Origin: an uncultured Myxococcales bacterium
GTDB taxonomy: Bacteria; Myxococcota_A; UBA9042
Length of the DNA stretch: 64,000 bases
Assembly: GCA_903840165.1 (NCBI GenBank)
Contig: CAIMEY010000065.1
Location: 1-64,000, forward strand
Direction of reading: 5' to 3'
In this document: positions 7,204 through 15,951 of the stretch, in pieces
Numbering within the stretch: the first letter of the stretch is position 1
Layout of the letters: every line of letters starts with the position of its first letter
Made by a program: the position numbers and the translations under genes
The notes under the pieces: model-generated
The model's input: only the letters and a program-made list of their open reading frames with translations
Databases searched by the model: none
Told to the model about the DNA's origin: nothing

Positions 7204-10200
7204 CTAGCGGCACCGCAGTTCGATGTCGTCGAGGCGCGCCGTCGGTAGGGCCGGGGCTGGATTCTGCAGGCGAAAACGAATGAGAAAGTCATGGCTTTTG
7301 AAGACATCGGCCATCTCACCGCTGAACTCTTGCCAACCCTTGGTGGCCTGGCAAATCGTGCCCATACTGAGCAGGGTGGCTGGGCCTGGGGGCGGTGGAA
7401 TGCTGCCTTCGGGGCCACTGCCGAGCACTTGGCCAATGGGCGGCATGTAGCCCAAGAAGGTCCAAAGTGGATTGGGGCAAATATCTGCATTGCTTAGTAA
7501 TTCTAGCTTATACCGCCACGTTCCGCCGGCCACGGGCAGGGTGAACCGGGGGCCGCTGGTTTCCCATAGCTCGGTCTTAGCGCCCACTGCGGCCTGGGTG
7601 AGTTCGGCGGCCAAGGCCAGGGGGACCGACGCCACCGAGGCGGATTCGGCCTGCCAAGCGCTGGCCCCGCTGGCCGGTGTGCTCTTCCAAGCGCCCTTGC
7701 CGCCTGAGAAATCCTCCGCCATACACCGGTAGGTGCAGGTGCCAATCACGGCCACGTCATCGACGGTGACCGTGCCCGCCGATGCTGGGGAAATCCCTGA
7801 AACAATGCGAAATTCTAAATCCGGCTGCTGCCCCAGCCAAGGTTGCAAGTCCAATTCCACGCGTTGCCAATCGCTGTCTGCGCACTGGGTGAAGATGTTT
7901 TTGCCGCCCAGCCAGACCTCTAGGTCATCCTTGCCGCAAGAAGGGTCCCCTAACCCTTTGGCCTGAAAGGCGAAAGCCAGATGACTGCCAGAATCGGGCG
8001 CGATCGACGGCAATCGCCACGTCGCCGTTGCGGCCAAACCGGCGGCAGGCGGTCCCGACCAAGAGGCCTGCATGGCCGAAGGTAGGGTATAACCACCTGA
8101 AGTAACACGTTTCCATGTCGCGTAATTGGCGTCCGTCTGCTCGAACTGCCAGTAGGCCGGCAGGTTGAAGGCTGGAGCTGGCGTACCTGGCTGATGTTGC
8201 TCCAGATCGGCGCCAAGACAGGCCGTGTCACAGGCGCCCAAGACCTCTACGTTGTCGAGGTTGATCTCGCCCCCCGAATCGCCCTGACTTCCGGCAATAA
8301 TTCGAAATTCCAGGTCAATTGGTGAACCGGCCAGCGAAGACAAGTCCACCGCCACGTGTTGATAGTCCGTGCAGCCGCCTAAGGCCTGACTGCCGTCACC
8401 AACGTCAATATCGTCGCAGTGTTGCCAGATCTGCGTGCCGTTGGCGTAGACCTCCAAGTCGTCGCCGGTGCACGTCTTGGTATTGACCTTCATCGCTAGG
8501 TCAAAGGTCAGCCAACTTTGGCCCGGCTTGAGGTAGAGCTTGCGGAAAAACAGAAAAGCGCCGCGGACATTGGTTGATTTGGACGGCGCTGGTCCGTTCC
8601 ACAATGCCCTCAGGGCCTGCTGGCCGGTGCGCGGATGCAGATTGCTGACCTGCCATTTGACGTATTTCTCTTCCTCGGACCAGGTCACCCAACTGCTTGG
8701 TGCGCCTTCAAAACCTTCGCTCAAGCAGGAACTGCAGGCACTGCCGCCGGTCGGCGCAAAAGCGCATCCGTCTAAGGGGTTGCAACTGTCCAGGGTGCAG
8801 CCTAGGCCGTCGTTGCATTGCACGGATTTTGGGGCTTGGCAGACGCCGACCACGCAGTGATCGCCGGCCGTACAGCAATTCCCGTCTGAACACGGGGTGT
8901 TGATGGGCGTGTGGCTGCAGCCGGACTTGTTGTTGCAGACGTCGACCGTGCAATCGTCTTGGTCGTCGCAGTTGAGGTTGCCCTTGGCTTGGCAGAGGCC
9001 GCCTAGGCAGATTTCCCCGACCGTGCAGGCATTTAGGTCGTTGCACACCTGTCCATCGCTTTGCACGGTGTGCTGGCAGCCCTGGCCGACGCAGGTGTCC
9101 ACGGTGCAAGGAAGGCCATCGTCGCATTGCAGCAAGCCGCCCGGTTTGCAGGCGCCGCTGAGGCAGACGTCGCTGACGGTGCAGGGGTTGTTGTCATCGC
9201 AGGAATTGCCATCTTCCAAAGGAATTTGGACGCATTTGCCACTGCTCGCCTGGCACTGGCTGACCACGCAAGGGCCCCCGGTTGGCGGGCAGACGGTGCT
9301 GCTGCCGGCGAGTAGCTGGCAGGTCGCGCTTTGGCTGTCACAAGCCAGCAATCCCACGCAATTATTGCCTAATTCACAGTCGCCGTTCTGGCCACAGGGA
9401 GCGCCGAGGCCTCCCGGCACGGCGACGCCGCCTTTGCAGCCAGGCCCTTGCACGGTCGTGTGCTGGCAATTGCCAGCAGGGGCCAAGCAACTATCTGTTG
9501 TGCAAGGATTTCCGTCGTTGCAGCCGAGCAAGGACGCCGCGCAATTGCCGGCCACGCAATGGTCATTGAAGGTGCAGCCATTATTGTCGCTGCACGGTCC
9601 GGCCTGGGCGAGGTGCTTGCAACCGTTGCCGGGGACACAGCTATCGGCCGTGCAGGGATTATTGTCGCTGCAACCATTTGTTATTCCTACGCATTTGTCG
9701 ACGACGCACTGATCCAGCTGGGTACAAGGGTCGCCATCGTCGCAAGGGCTGCCCCCTTGGGCGGTGTGGACGCAGCCGGCGATGGCCAAACAGGCGTCCT
9801 GGGTGCAGCTGTTGGCGTCGTCGCAGCCAATAAGTGTTCCGCTACATCCGGTTACGCTGCATTGGTCGTCGATGGTGCAGAGGTTGCCGTCGTCGCACGG
9901 CCCGCTGCCTGGCGTGTGCGTGCAGGTGCCGGAAAGGGGAAAGCACGCGTCTTTGGTACAGATTTGCCCGTCATCGCAGTCCTTGACGAGGCCCCCGGCG
10001 CATTGGCCGGTGGCGCAGTTTTCGCCCTGCGTGCAGGGGTTGCCGTCGGTGCAGGTGACGTCCTGAGCTAGGTGTGTGCAACCAGTTGGATCAACGCAGA
10101 GATCGATGGTGCATGGATTCTTATCGTCGCAAAATACCGGCTGTCCGTGGCAGCTCCCTTGGCTGCAACCGTCGCTGCCGGTGCATTCGTCGCCGTCGTC

Positions 10201-10716
10201 GCAAGCCTTGGCATTCCAGTTGTGCGCGCAACCATTGGTCGTTGCCTCACAAAGGTCGTCGGTGCAGGGGTTGCCATCGTCGCACGCAGCAATTTTGCAG
10301 GGCACGACGTCGGCGATCGCGTCTTCGCTGTCCAGTGCGTCGTCGGTGTCTAGTGCGTCGTCGGTGTCTATTGCGTCGTCGCTGGGCAGATCGGCGGTTG
10401 CATCGAAGCTGCCGTCCACGGCATCAGGGTCAGCATCTTGGTTGACGACGTCGCTCGGGTCCACTGTGTCGATCCAAGTGCCTGGGATGTCAGTTAAATC
10501 TGCCGACGGTTGGGGCCCATCCAAGGCGACATCTTGGGCAACGTCGTCGCCAAGATCATCGGTTGGATCCGCCGGAGCCGTCTTGGTCGCGGCTGCGCAA
10601 CTGACGGCGGCGATCAAGCAGATGGCTGCAAGAAAGCCGCGGGCCCCTAGACCCGAGGCGCTCAGGGCAGTTAGGCCGATCAAGCGGGAAGAGCAATGCA
10701 TCGGTCCCTTGCGCAC
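7204..10716 (-). CDS. Large Cys-rich repeat lipoprotein with three C-terminal beta-sandwich (MAM-like) domains
   Basis: The protein has 1,170 residues. The signal peptide ends in lipobox AVSC followed by Ala. The GTG start at 10716 has GGGAGG nine bases upstream; an internal ATG at 10701 is an alternative. A long Asp/Ser/Ala-rich linker (repeats of DDALDTDD type) leads into CDDGNPCT-type repeats (about residues 145-660). The last third holds three related modules, each with a Phe-Glu/Trp start, GDDLEV or DDLEVW, and a closing [L/V]D[N/D]V.V.G.C, which look like MAM/jelly-roll adhesion domains. Unlike the other big lipoproteins here, it lacks the shared N-terminal Cys module and the MopE-like motif. 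It lies 204 bases downstream of the preceding lipoprotein gene's start, on the same strand. A surface adhesin is inferred. Confidence 0.88.
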   Translation of the reverse strand: MRKGPMHCSSRLIGLTALSASGLGARGFLAAICLIAAVSCAAATKTAPADPTDDLGDDVAQDVALDGPQPSADLTDIPGTWIDTVDPSDVVNQDADPDAVDGSFDATADLPSDDAIDTDDALDTDDALDSEDAIADVVPCKIAACDDGNPCTDDLCEATTNGCAHNWNAKACDDGDECTGSDGCSQGSCHGQPVFCDDKNPCTIDLCVDPTGCTHLAQDVTCTDGNPCTQGENCATGQCAGGLVKDCDDGQICTKDACFPLSGTCTHTPGSGPCDDGNLCTIDDQCSVTGCSGTLIGCDDANSCTQDACLAIAGCVHTAQGGSPCDDGDPCTQLDQCVVDKCVGITNGCSDNNPCTADSCVPGNGCKHLAQAGPCSDNNGCTFNDHCVAGNCAASLLGCNDGNPCTTDSCLAPAGNCQHTTVQGPGCKGGVAVPGGLGAPCGQNGDCELGNNCVGLLACDSQSATCQLLAGSSTVCPPTGGPCVVSQCQASSGKCVQIPLEDGNSCDDNNPCTVSDVCLSGACKPGGLLQCDDGLPCTVDTCVGQGCQHTVQSDGQVCNDLNACTVGEICLGGLCQAKGNLNCDDQDDCTVDVCNNKSGCSHTPINTPCSDGNCCTAGDHCVVGVCQAPKSVQCNDGLGCTLDSCNPLDGCAFAPTGGSACSSCLSEGFEGAPSSWVTWSEEEKYVKWQVSNLHPRTGQQALRALWNGPAPSKSTNVRGAFLFFRKLYLKPGQSWLTFDLAMKVNTKTCTGDDLEVYANGTQIWQHCDDIDVGDGSQALGGCTDYQHVAVDLSSLAGSPIDLEFRIIAGSQGDSGGEINLDNVEVLGACDTACLGADLEQHQPGTPAPAFNLPAYWQFEQTDANYATWKRVTSGGYTLPSAMQASWSGPPAAGLAATATWRLPSIAPDSGSHLAFAFQAKGLGDPSCGKDDLEVWLGGKNIFTQCADSDWQRVELDLQPWLGQQPDLEFRIVSGISPASAGTVTVDDVAVIGTCTYRCMAEDFSGGKGAWKSTPASGASAWQAESASVASVPLALAAELTQAAVGAKTELWETSGPRFTLPVAGGTWRYKLELLSNADICPNPLWTFLGYMPPIGQVLGSGPEGSIPPPPGPATLLSMGTICQATKGWQEFSGEMADVFKSHDFLIRFRLQNPAPALPTARLDDIELRCR

Positions 10717-11396
10717 GGGTTTGGCCTCCCCCTCGTTTTGGGGCGTCGCCTAGGAGTCTGGCCGATCGCAAGCGCAATGTCCACGGAAAAAGTACTTGTC
10801 GTTACGGGATGATATGGCACGCACTCGACGGAACGTCCTGGGTACCGGTACCTCAAACCCGAAGTTCCTTGCGGGTTCGAGATACAGTGTTTGCTTCTAG
10901 TTTCAGGGAGGCCCGCGATCTCCACTTTCGCCGTGCCAGACTGGGCACGGCTCATGCGCTGCGCGCACCGCGGAGTCCTCTCCACACCCGCGCTGGCGGG
11001 CTCACCCCGGCGTTGGGCCGGGTCCCCGGCTGCAAAGTCCACAACGCCGCGAGCTTTCCGGTAACCCGCAAAGCACCTAGGGTTACGTGTACTAGGCCGC
11101 CGCTGCGGAGCACCCAAGCGCGGCGCTCGGTGGGGGATAGACAAGCCTTCGCCCGGCCCTCAAGCTTGGGGCGCTGAGCGAGGCCACGGCCTGTTCGAAC
11201 CGCATTTTGCCACCGCAGCGACCAAGCGCCCGGGGGAGCCTGCAGCAGCAGGCAAGGAGCGTACTTCAAGGTCTCAGCCACCCGCGCCTCGTGCCAGAAA
11301 CACGCGTTGCGCATTTGGCTTTTCCGAAATCAGCCACCCATTTCCCTGCAGGCCGAACGGCAAACCGCTGCCAGGGATCAGCCTGACGAGCCCCGC
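10717..11396. other. 680-base gene-free region, rich in hairpins; candidate structured RNA
   Basis: No open frame here has a ribosome binding site or a protein-like sequence. The stretch has perfect hairpins at 10931-10950 (CCGTGCC/GGCACGG), 10987-11000 (CCCGC/GCGGG), 11061-11086 (GTAACCC/GGGTTAC) and 11238-11253 (GCCTGC/GCAGGC). A long-range perfect 8-bp helix joins 11101-11108 with 11213-11220. It also contains one copy of a 61-bp dispersed repeat (10848-10908). I looked for RNase P, tmRNA and SRP signatures and found none. A structured non-coding RNA on either strand is an inference. Confidence 0.4.
10848..10908 (+). repeat. Dispersed 61-bp repeat, copy A
   Basis: This copy matches the reverse complement of 18886-18946 at roughly nine of ten positions with one one-base gap on each side. 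Its core is a small hairpin, AACCCG...CGGGTT, followed by GAGATACAG and TTTGCTT. The copy lies in a gene-free region. Confidence 0.7.
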
Positions 11397-12059
11397 ATGT
11401 CCACCGCCGCCAAGCCCGCACAAAAGCCACTATTACGCGGTGTTTCGCATCAGATCGCCTTTTTTGTCAGCTTGGCCACAGGGGCGTGGTTGACTTGGCA
11501 GCAGCCGGCCGGGACGGCGCGCTGGGCCGTTCTGGTGTATTATCTTTGTCTTTCTGCGCTTTTCGGCATCAGCGCAGCCTACCATCGGCCCACTTGGGGG
11601 GTTGAGGCCCGGCAGTGGATGCGTCGCCTCGATCACGCCGGGATCTACCTGCAAATCGCTGGAACCTACACGCCGATCTGCCTGCTGGCCGTCCGTGGTG
11701 ATGCCGGCTGGCACCTGCTCGCCTGGGTTTGGCTCGGAGCCGGCCTGGGCATGGTCAAGACCTTGGCCTGGGTCAACTCGCCTAAAGCGCTGACTGCATT
11801 GCTATATATGGTCCTGAGTTGGGCTGTGGTCGGTCAGTGGTCCATCGTCAGTGCTGCCCTCGGCCGCATCGGGCTGTTTTGGCTCATGAGTGGCGGGGTA
11901 CTCTACAGCCTTGGGGCGCTGGCTTACGTGTTGAAACGGCCCAACCCGGTCGCCAAAACATTTGAATACCATGAAGTATTTCATGTGCTGGTCATTTTGG
12001 CTGCGGCTTGTCATTGCTGGCTCGTCCTGCAAGTGGCCGAGCGGTTTGCACACAACTAG
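11397..12059 (+). CDS. Hemolysin III / TrhA (PAQR-like) family membrane protein
   Basis: The protein has 220 residues and about seven hydrophobic membrane segments. It carries the family signatures: SAAYH after the second segment, RLDHAGIYLQIAGTYTP in the third, and YHEVFHVLV near the C-terminus. These supply the conserved Ser, Asp and His residues that in PAQR-type hydrolases bind a metal. Family members were first called hemolysins, but a role in membrane-lipid homeostasis is reported for bacterial TrhA. The ATG at 11397 is chosen over an earlier in-frame start because the preceding 30 residues do not resemble the family; the ribosome binding site (ACGAG) is weak. Confidence 0.85.
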   Translation: MSTAAKPAQKPLLRGVSHQIAFFVSLATGAWLTWQQPAGTARWAVLVYYLCLSALFGISAAYHRPTWGVEARQWMRRLDHAGIYLQIAGTYTPICLLAVRGDAGWHLLAWVWLGAGLGMVKTLAWVNSPKALTALLYMVLSWAVVGQWSIVSAALGRIGLFWLMSGGVLYSLGALAYVLKRPNPVAKTFEYHEVFHVLVILAAACHCWLVLQVAERFAHN

Positions 12060-12062
12060 TCT

Positions 12063-12218
12063 ATGAAAAGATTGGTGAAAGTCGCATCGGGCCACCGCTC
12101 GTGGTCTTGGGGCGTGGTTGGTGGCTGCGCCGCGCTCGGCATCTTGACCGCTCTGGCCAACGCGCGTAGAGTACCGCCTCCCGCGCGAACTGAGCGTTTG
12201 CGCGACCGAGCGTGGTGA
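12063..12218 (+). CDS. Possible small membrane protein of 51 residues
   Basis: This ORF begins three bases after the stop of the hemolysin-III-like gene and ends ten bases before tRNA-Lys. It encodes a basic N-terminus, one hydrophobic stretch (WGVVGGCAALGILTALA) and an Arg-rich tail. No ribosome binding site precedes the ATG, so expression would need coupling to the upstream gene. I do not recognise it, and it may be a chance frame. Confidence 0.25.
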   Translation: MKRLVKVASGHRSWSWGVVGGCAALGILTALANARRVPPPARTERLRDRAW

Positions 12219-12228
12219 GCGCGGCTTT

Positions 12229-12301
12229 GGGCCGGTAGCTCAGTCGGTAGAGCAGCAGACTTTTAATCTGTTGGTCGAGGGTTCGATTCCCTCCCGGCTC
12301 A
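12229..12301 (+). tRNA. tRNA-Lys (anticodon TTT)
   Basis: A full cloverleaf is present. The acceptor stem GGGCCGG pairs with CCGGCTC with one G-U, and the D-arm is GCTC/GAGC. The anticodon arm GCAGA-CTTTTAA-TCTGT has TTT at 12262-12264, and the T-arm is GAGGG-TTCGATT-CCCTC. The discriminator is A. CC but not the final A of CCA is encoded. Confidence 0.97.
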
Positions 12302-12358
12302 CCGTCGTCCCGTTGATAGACCCAACCTTTGGTTTTCTAAAGGCTTGGGTAGTGCTAA

Positions 12359-12432
12359 GTCCCCATCGTCTAGCCTGGTCAGGACACCGGCCTTTCACGC
12401 CGATAACGCGAGTTCAAATCTCGCTGGGGACG
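12359..12432 (+). tRNA. tRNA-Glu (anticodon TTC)
   Basis: The acceptor stem GTCCCCA pairs with TGGGGAC, the anticodon loop is CTTTCAC, the T-arm is GCGAG-TTCAAAT-CTCGC and the discriminator is G. The top pair of the anticodon stem is a C-A mismatch. It lies 57 bases after tRNA-Lys, so the two may be co-transcribed. Confidence 0.96.
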
Positions 12433-12475
12433 CCCCGCCGAAACCCGCCGTCCTGCGGATCGGTTCAGAAAAGCA

Positions 12476-12519
12476 AAAGGCCCGACGACCGCATAAGTCG
12501 CCGGGCCTTTGCCGTTTTT
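12476..12519 (+). terminator. Intrinsic terminator between the tRNAs and slyD, probably bidirectional
   Basis: The left arm AAAGGCCCG-CGAC (12476 onward) pairs with GTCG-CGGGCCTTT (to 12510) with one mismatch, followed by GCCGTTTTT. A-rich sequence on the left side could give a T-tract for slyD transcripts coming from the other strand. Confidence 0.75.
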
Positions 12520-12564
12520 GCACCAGAACAGCAGTCCTTTCACAAGAAAAGCTGCCGTAGCGCC

Positions 12565-13053
12565 TCAGTGGTGGTGATGGTCGCCGGCCCCGTGCACGTG
12601 GCCATGGGCTAGTTCTTCGGTTGTGGCAGCGCGAACTTCGAGCACCTTGATCGTGAAGTTGAGCGTCTCTCCGGCCAAGGGATGATTGCCGTCGAGCTCG
12701 ACATGGTCGTCCTTGACGCCTTGAATCCACACGGGAAAGCTCTCTCCCTGGTCGTCTTCAAGTTCTACCGGGATCCCGACCTCAAAGTAAAAGTCCTCGG
12801 GGAACACTGAGCGAGGCACCGCCATGACCTTGGACTCGTCCCGCTCGCCGTAGCCTTCAGCTGCTGTGACCGCCACTTTCTTGCTGGCACCGCTGGTCAA
12901 ACCCAGCAATTCTGCTTCCAAACCGGGAACGATGTTCTCATGCCCAACCAGAAAGGCAAAGGTGCCGTCGTCCGAGGAATCGATCACTTCATCGCTTTCG
13001 TCTAGGCGCAGTTCGTAGTCCATGACAACCACGGTATCTTTAGTAATTTTCAT
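12565..13053 (-). CDS. slyD: FKBP-type peptidyl-prolyl isomerase, SlyD type
   Basis: The protein has 162 residues. The N-terminal FKBP half-domain begins MKITKDTVVVMDYEL. An insert-in-flap region (about 65-130) contains AAEGYGERDES and PVWIQGVKDDHVELDGNHPLAG, both typical of SlyD. The C-terminus is a short His-rich tail (HGHVHGAGDHHHH), shorter than in E. coli SlyD but still able to bind Ni or Zn. It is a cytoplasmic folding catalyst and metallochaperone. AGGA precedes the ATG by five bases. The gene converges with the tRNA pair. Confidence 0.95.
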   Translation of the reverse strand: MKITKDTVVVMDYELRLDESDEVIDSSDDGTFAFLVGHENIVPGLEAELLGLTSGASKKVAVTAAEGYGERDESKVMAVPRSVFPEDFYFEVGIPVELEDDQGESFPVWIQGVKDDHVELDGNHPLAGETLNFTIKVLEVRAATTEELAHGHVHGAGDHHHH

Positions 13054-13266
13054 GCGATTCCTAGGTCACCGCCCGGCAGAAAGCCGGCAAGGGCCGTGGC
13101 GTACGGCGGTGGGTTGGGGCCGGAGAGGCACCGGCGGAGCCAGGACTGGCCGCGGCGATTGCGCTTGGCCATCTGCGCAAACTGTACACCAGCGAACCCT
13201 TGGCGGGAACCTCTTGGGCTTGGTTTGGCGCGGGTTCTTGGTCGGTGGCGGCAGGTGACCCTGCAA

Positions 13267-15789
13267 TTACTTGACGAAATCGGCTGCCGATCGCGGCTCC
13301 AACTTCTCTTGGCTGTAGGTGAAATTCATCACGCCGATCAATGCCGTAAACATGTCACCAGCGGCAGGCCGCGGCTGCGTCTTGTCCCAGACGATCAGCA
13401 CATCGTCCACGCGCAGTCCGCCAACCAGCAGTGCTTCGCCAAAATCCTTGCCCGCCGCTGCATCCGCATTGGGCGAATCAAACTTGGCATTGACCACTTC
13501 AACCAACAGCGAATGATAGGGAATTGCGGTTGCATTGGCTGCCAGCACGGTCGCCGCTACCGGCAGTGGCAACGCCGGCGTGCCCATAGCGCCCGGTAGG
13601 AGCGCCGCACTGTCGATCTCCTTGAGCCCGTATGGCGTTGCAACAACTCCTTGAATTGTAAGAAGTTGCCCAATCTTCAGCTTGGCCGTATTTCCGGCGA
13701 CCGGCACGATCTGCACGCCGGATCCGGGTCCACCCGCGGCCGATTGCGCCCAGATGCGCGAAGGCGACCCAGTCTTGTCGGCAAGAACTGCTGTCACAAT
13801 CAAGTCTTTGAAGACGATTTGCGTGCCGTCTGGGAATGTCTTGGCATCCCCGGTGACTTGGGTGACCTCGATCGCCATGGACAAGCATAAGCTACTGCCC
13901 GGATTGGCTTCTTGAGGGCACGGGTCGCACACGTCGCCTTTGCCGTCGCCATCGGCATCTTCTTGGCCTGGATTGGCCTGCATGGGGCAGTTGTCTTTGT
14001 CGTTGGCAATGCCGTCGCCGTCGCTGTCAGAAGCGCTGGGTTTACTGCAGGTTGCGGCATTGGCGGCCAAGGGGCAGGCATCGCAGGCGTCGCCGGCCTT
14101 GTCGCTGTCGAGGTCGCCCTGATCGGGGTTCCAAACCTTTGGACAGTTGTCCTTGTCGTTGCTCAAGCCGTCGCCGTCGAGGTCGTTGGCCGAAGGTGCC
14201 GCGCCATTGGTGTCGCATTTGATCAAGGCATCCGCTTGAGCACCGCACTGGAAAAGCGGCCATAAATCATAGGCATAGGCCAGATCGGCTCCAGGCTTGT
14301 CGCTGGCCATCGCTATCTTGAGGGCGTTGTTGAGGTTGGCTTCGATGTCGCCTAGGCCTTGGGTACCGCCGTCGACGTTGGGATCCTTGACGCAAATGGT
14401 CTTGGTCACTCCGCAAACATCAAGGGTTTCGCACAAGGGCGACGAGATGGCGGCCATTAGGTCCGCATCGCCATACAGCGCCCGGCCGCCGATCACGACC
14501 AGCCGCACCTGCTCAGTCCGCGCCTGCAACACCGCCGTGGCGGGGTGACTGCGATCACCCGAAAAAACAGAAACATCGCCGTACATACCCGGCTGTAGAC
14601 GACCGATGAACGTATCGGCCCCCATCGCGCGGGCGGCCTCGGTCGTGACCATGTGCAGGAGTTGATCCGCGGTCAGCAGGCCTCCCCAGCGCTTGTCCGA
14701 AAGGGACTTGGCGCAGCGCATTTCATCGAGCAAATTCATGGACCCAGACGGCGTCCAATCGGGGCCCAAGGCTACGGTCATGCCCAGATTGAGGGCGGCG
14801 GGAATTTTGGTCGTATCGCCATACAAATCCAAGTTGGACTGGGGCGACCAAATGAGGCGAACGTCATGGGCGCGCGCGTCTGCGAGTTCTACGCCGCCTA
14901 GCCCAGCGCCGTGGATCAGCGTCACTTTGGACTTCGCTAGTCCAAGTTTTACCAATGTATACCATTCGTTGCGCGACAGATCGTCGATGCCTTCGCCTAG
15001 GTGCAAGACCAAACCGTCCATGCTGGCATCGAGGCTCGCACTCCACGCGTTTGCCGCCGTAGCGGTCGTGCCGTCGATCTTGGTGACTTGGGTATCGATT
15101 GTGTAGCCAGCGAGCCCACTTCCACCCTTGGTATCGTCCAGATCGCGAACCCAGCCATTTTCGCACGTGGCGCCGCTCTGGCCTTGGATCGAGGTCGCGC
15201 CGCCGATCATCGTCCGTAATTCCGCCCATTTGAGGACTTCGCATCGGGTCTTGTAGAAGGTGGTCGATTGCGGCAGTTTGAAAGCCTTGTAGTCCGCGTC
15301 GGCCTGCCACTGGTAGCGGTCCTTCCACTTCTTGGTGCCATGGTTCCACCGCGGCAAGTGGTTGTAATTGCCATGGTCATGCGGGTTGATGAGGCCAGGC
15401 GTGACCACACCACCGGTGCAGATGACACTGGCCGTCGCTGCGTCCTGGGCGGTGCTGCAATCTTCGCCTACGCAAACGATTTTTTGGGTCTTGCCGTTGA
15501 CGAAGACTTCGCCATCGGGAATCACCGTGTCGCCGGTCCAGATGGTGCCGTGAATGCGTAACAGCAGTGGATCTCCCGACTTAGGCACGCATTTGTCGGT
15601 GTAGACGATGGCGTCTTCCTGGCCGCCGCTGTCGGCGCTGCCGTCGGATCCTTGGCCGTCCGAACCTTGGCCGTCAGGGCCACTGAACGCATCGCCGGTC
15701 GCGTCGCTGCCTTTGGTGGTCGAAGTGTCAGCGCAAGCATTGAACAAACAACAAGTTAGCGCCAGTATCACCGAAAGACATCGCCTCAT
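13267..15789 (-). CDS. Amidohydrolase-family lipoprotein with thrombospondin type-3 repeats
   Basis: The protein has 840 residues from the ATG at 15789, which has AAGGGG six bases upstream; a GTG fifteen bases earlier is less likely. The lipobox is FNAC followed by Ala, and a linker rich in GSDGQ repeats follows. The amidohydrolase domain (about residues 75-470) has NPHDHGNYNH (metal HxH), LHLGEGI, TLIHGAG and LGPDWTPSGS (the metal Asp), as in imidazolonepropionase/chlorohydrolase-type enzymes. Two thrombospondin type-3 blocks (D.DGDG..ND.DNCP) follow, presumably binding Ca, then an OB-like C-terminal domain of about 200 residues. The enzyme appears exported and lipid-anchored, which is unusual for this family. 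The substrate cannot be read from the sequence. Confidence 0.87.
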   Translation of the reverse strand: MRRCLSVILALTCCLFNACADTSTTKGSDATGDAFSGPDGQGSDGQGSDGSADSGGQEDAIVYTDKCVPKSGDPLLLRIHGTIWTGDTVIPDGEVFVNGKTQKIVCVGEDCSTAQDAATASVICTGGVVTPGLINPHDHGNYNHLPRWNHGTKKWKDRYQWQADADYKAFKLPQSTTFYKTRCEVLKWAELRTMIGGATSIQGQSGATCENGWVRDLDDTKGGSGLAGYTIDTQVTKIDGTTATAANAWSASLDASMDGLVLHLGEGIDDLSRNEWYTLVKLGLAKSKVTLIHGAGLGGVELADARAHDVRLIWSPQSNLDLYGDTTKIPAALNLGMTVALGPDWTPSGSMNLLDEMRCAKSLSDKRWGGLLTADQLLHMVTTEAARAMGADTFIGRLQPGMYGDVSVFSGDRSHPATAVLQARTEQVRLVVIGGRALYGDADLMAAISSPLCETLDVCGVTKTICVKDPNVDGGTQGLGDIEANLNNALKIAMASDKPGADLAYAYDLWPLFQCGAQADALIKCDTNGAAPSANDLDGDGLSNDKDNCPKVWNPDQGDLDSDKAGDACDACPLAANAATCSKPSASDSDGDGIANDKDNCPMQANPGQEDADGDGKGDVCDPCPQEANPGSSLCLSMAIEVTQVTGDAKTFPDGTQIVFKDLIVTAVLADKTGSPSRIWAQSAAGGPGSGVQIVPVAGNTAKLKIGQLLTIQGVVATPYGLKEIDSAALLPGAMGTPALPLPVAATVLAANATAIPYHSLLVEVVNAKFDSPNADAAAGKDFGEALLVGGLRVDDVLIVWDKTQPRPAAGDMFTALIGVMNFTYSQEKLEPRSAADFVK

Positions 15790-15951
15790 GCCCAACCCCT
15801 TCACTCAGCTAGCACAGGCTCGATGGCCCAGTTGTGCCGGCTTGCTGGACGCAATTTGTCCAACAGCCCGTCGCACGTACAGTACAGCATAGAGTTGTCT
15901 GCGCGATCGGCAATGGCTGGAGCCCCGAGGGTATCCGTTGAGGAATCGACC

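Noticed and set aside
10952..11314. Minus-strand open frame of 120 codons in the gene-free region
   Set aside because: No ribosome binding site, no protein-like pattern and it runs through the hairpin arms; other frames are open as well because of high GC.
10910..11330. RNase P RNA, tmRNA or SRP RNA
   Set aside because: The near-universal GAGGAAAGTCC and ACAGAA of RNase P, the tag sequence and T-arm of tmRNA, and the SRP tetraloop region are all absent on both strands.
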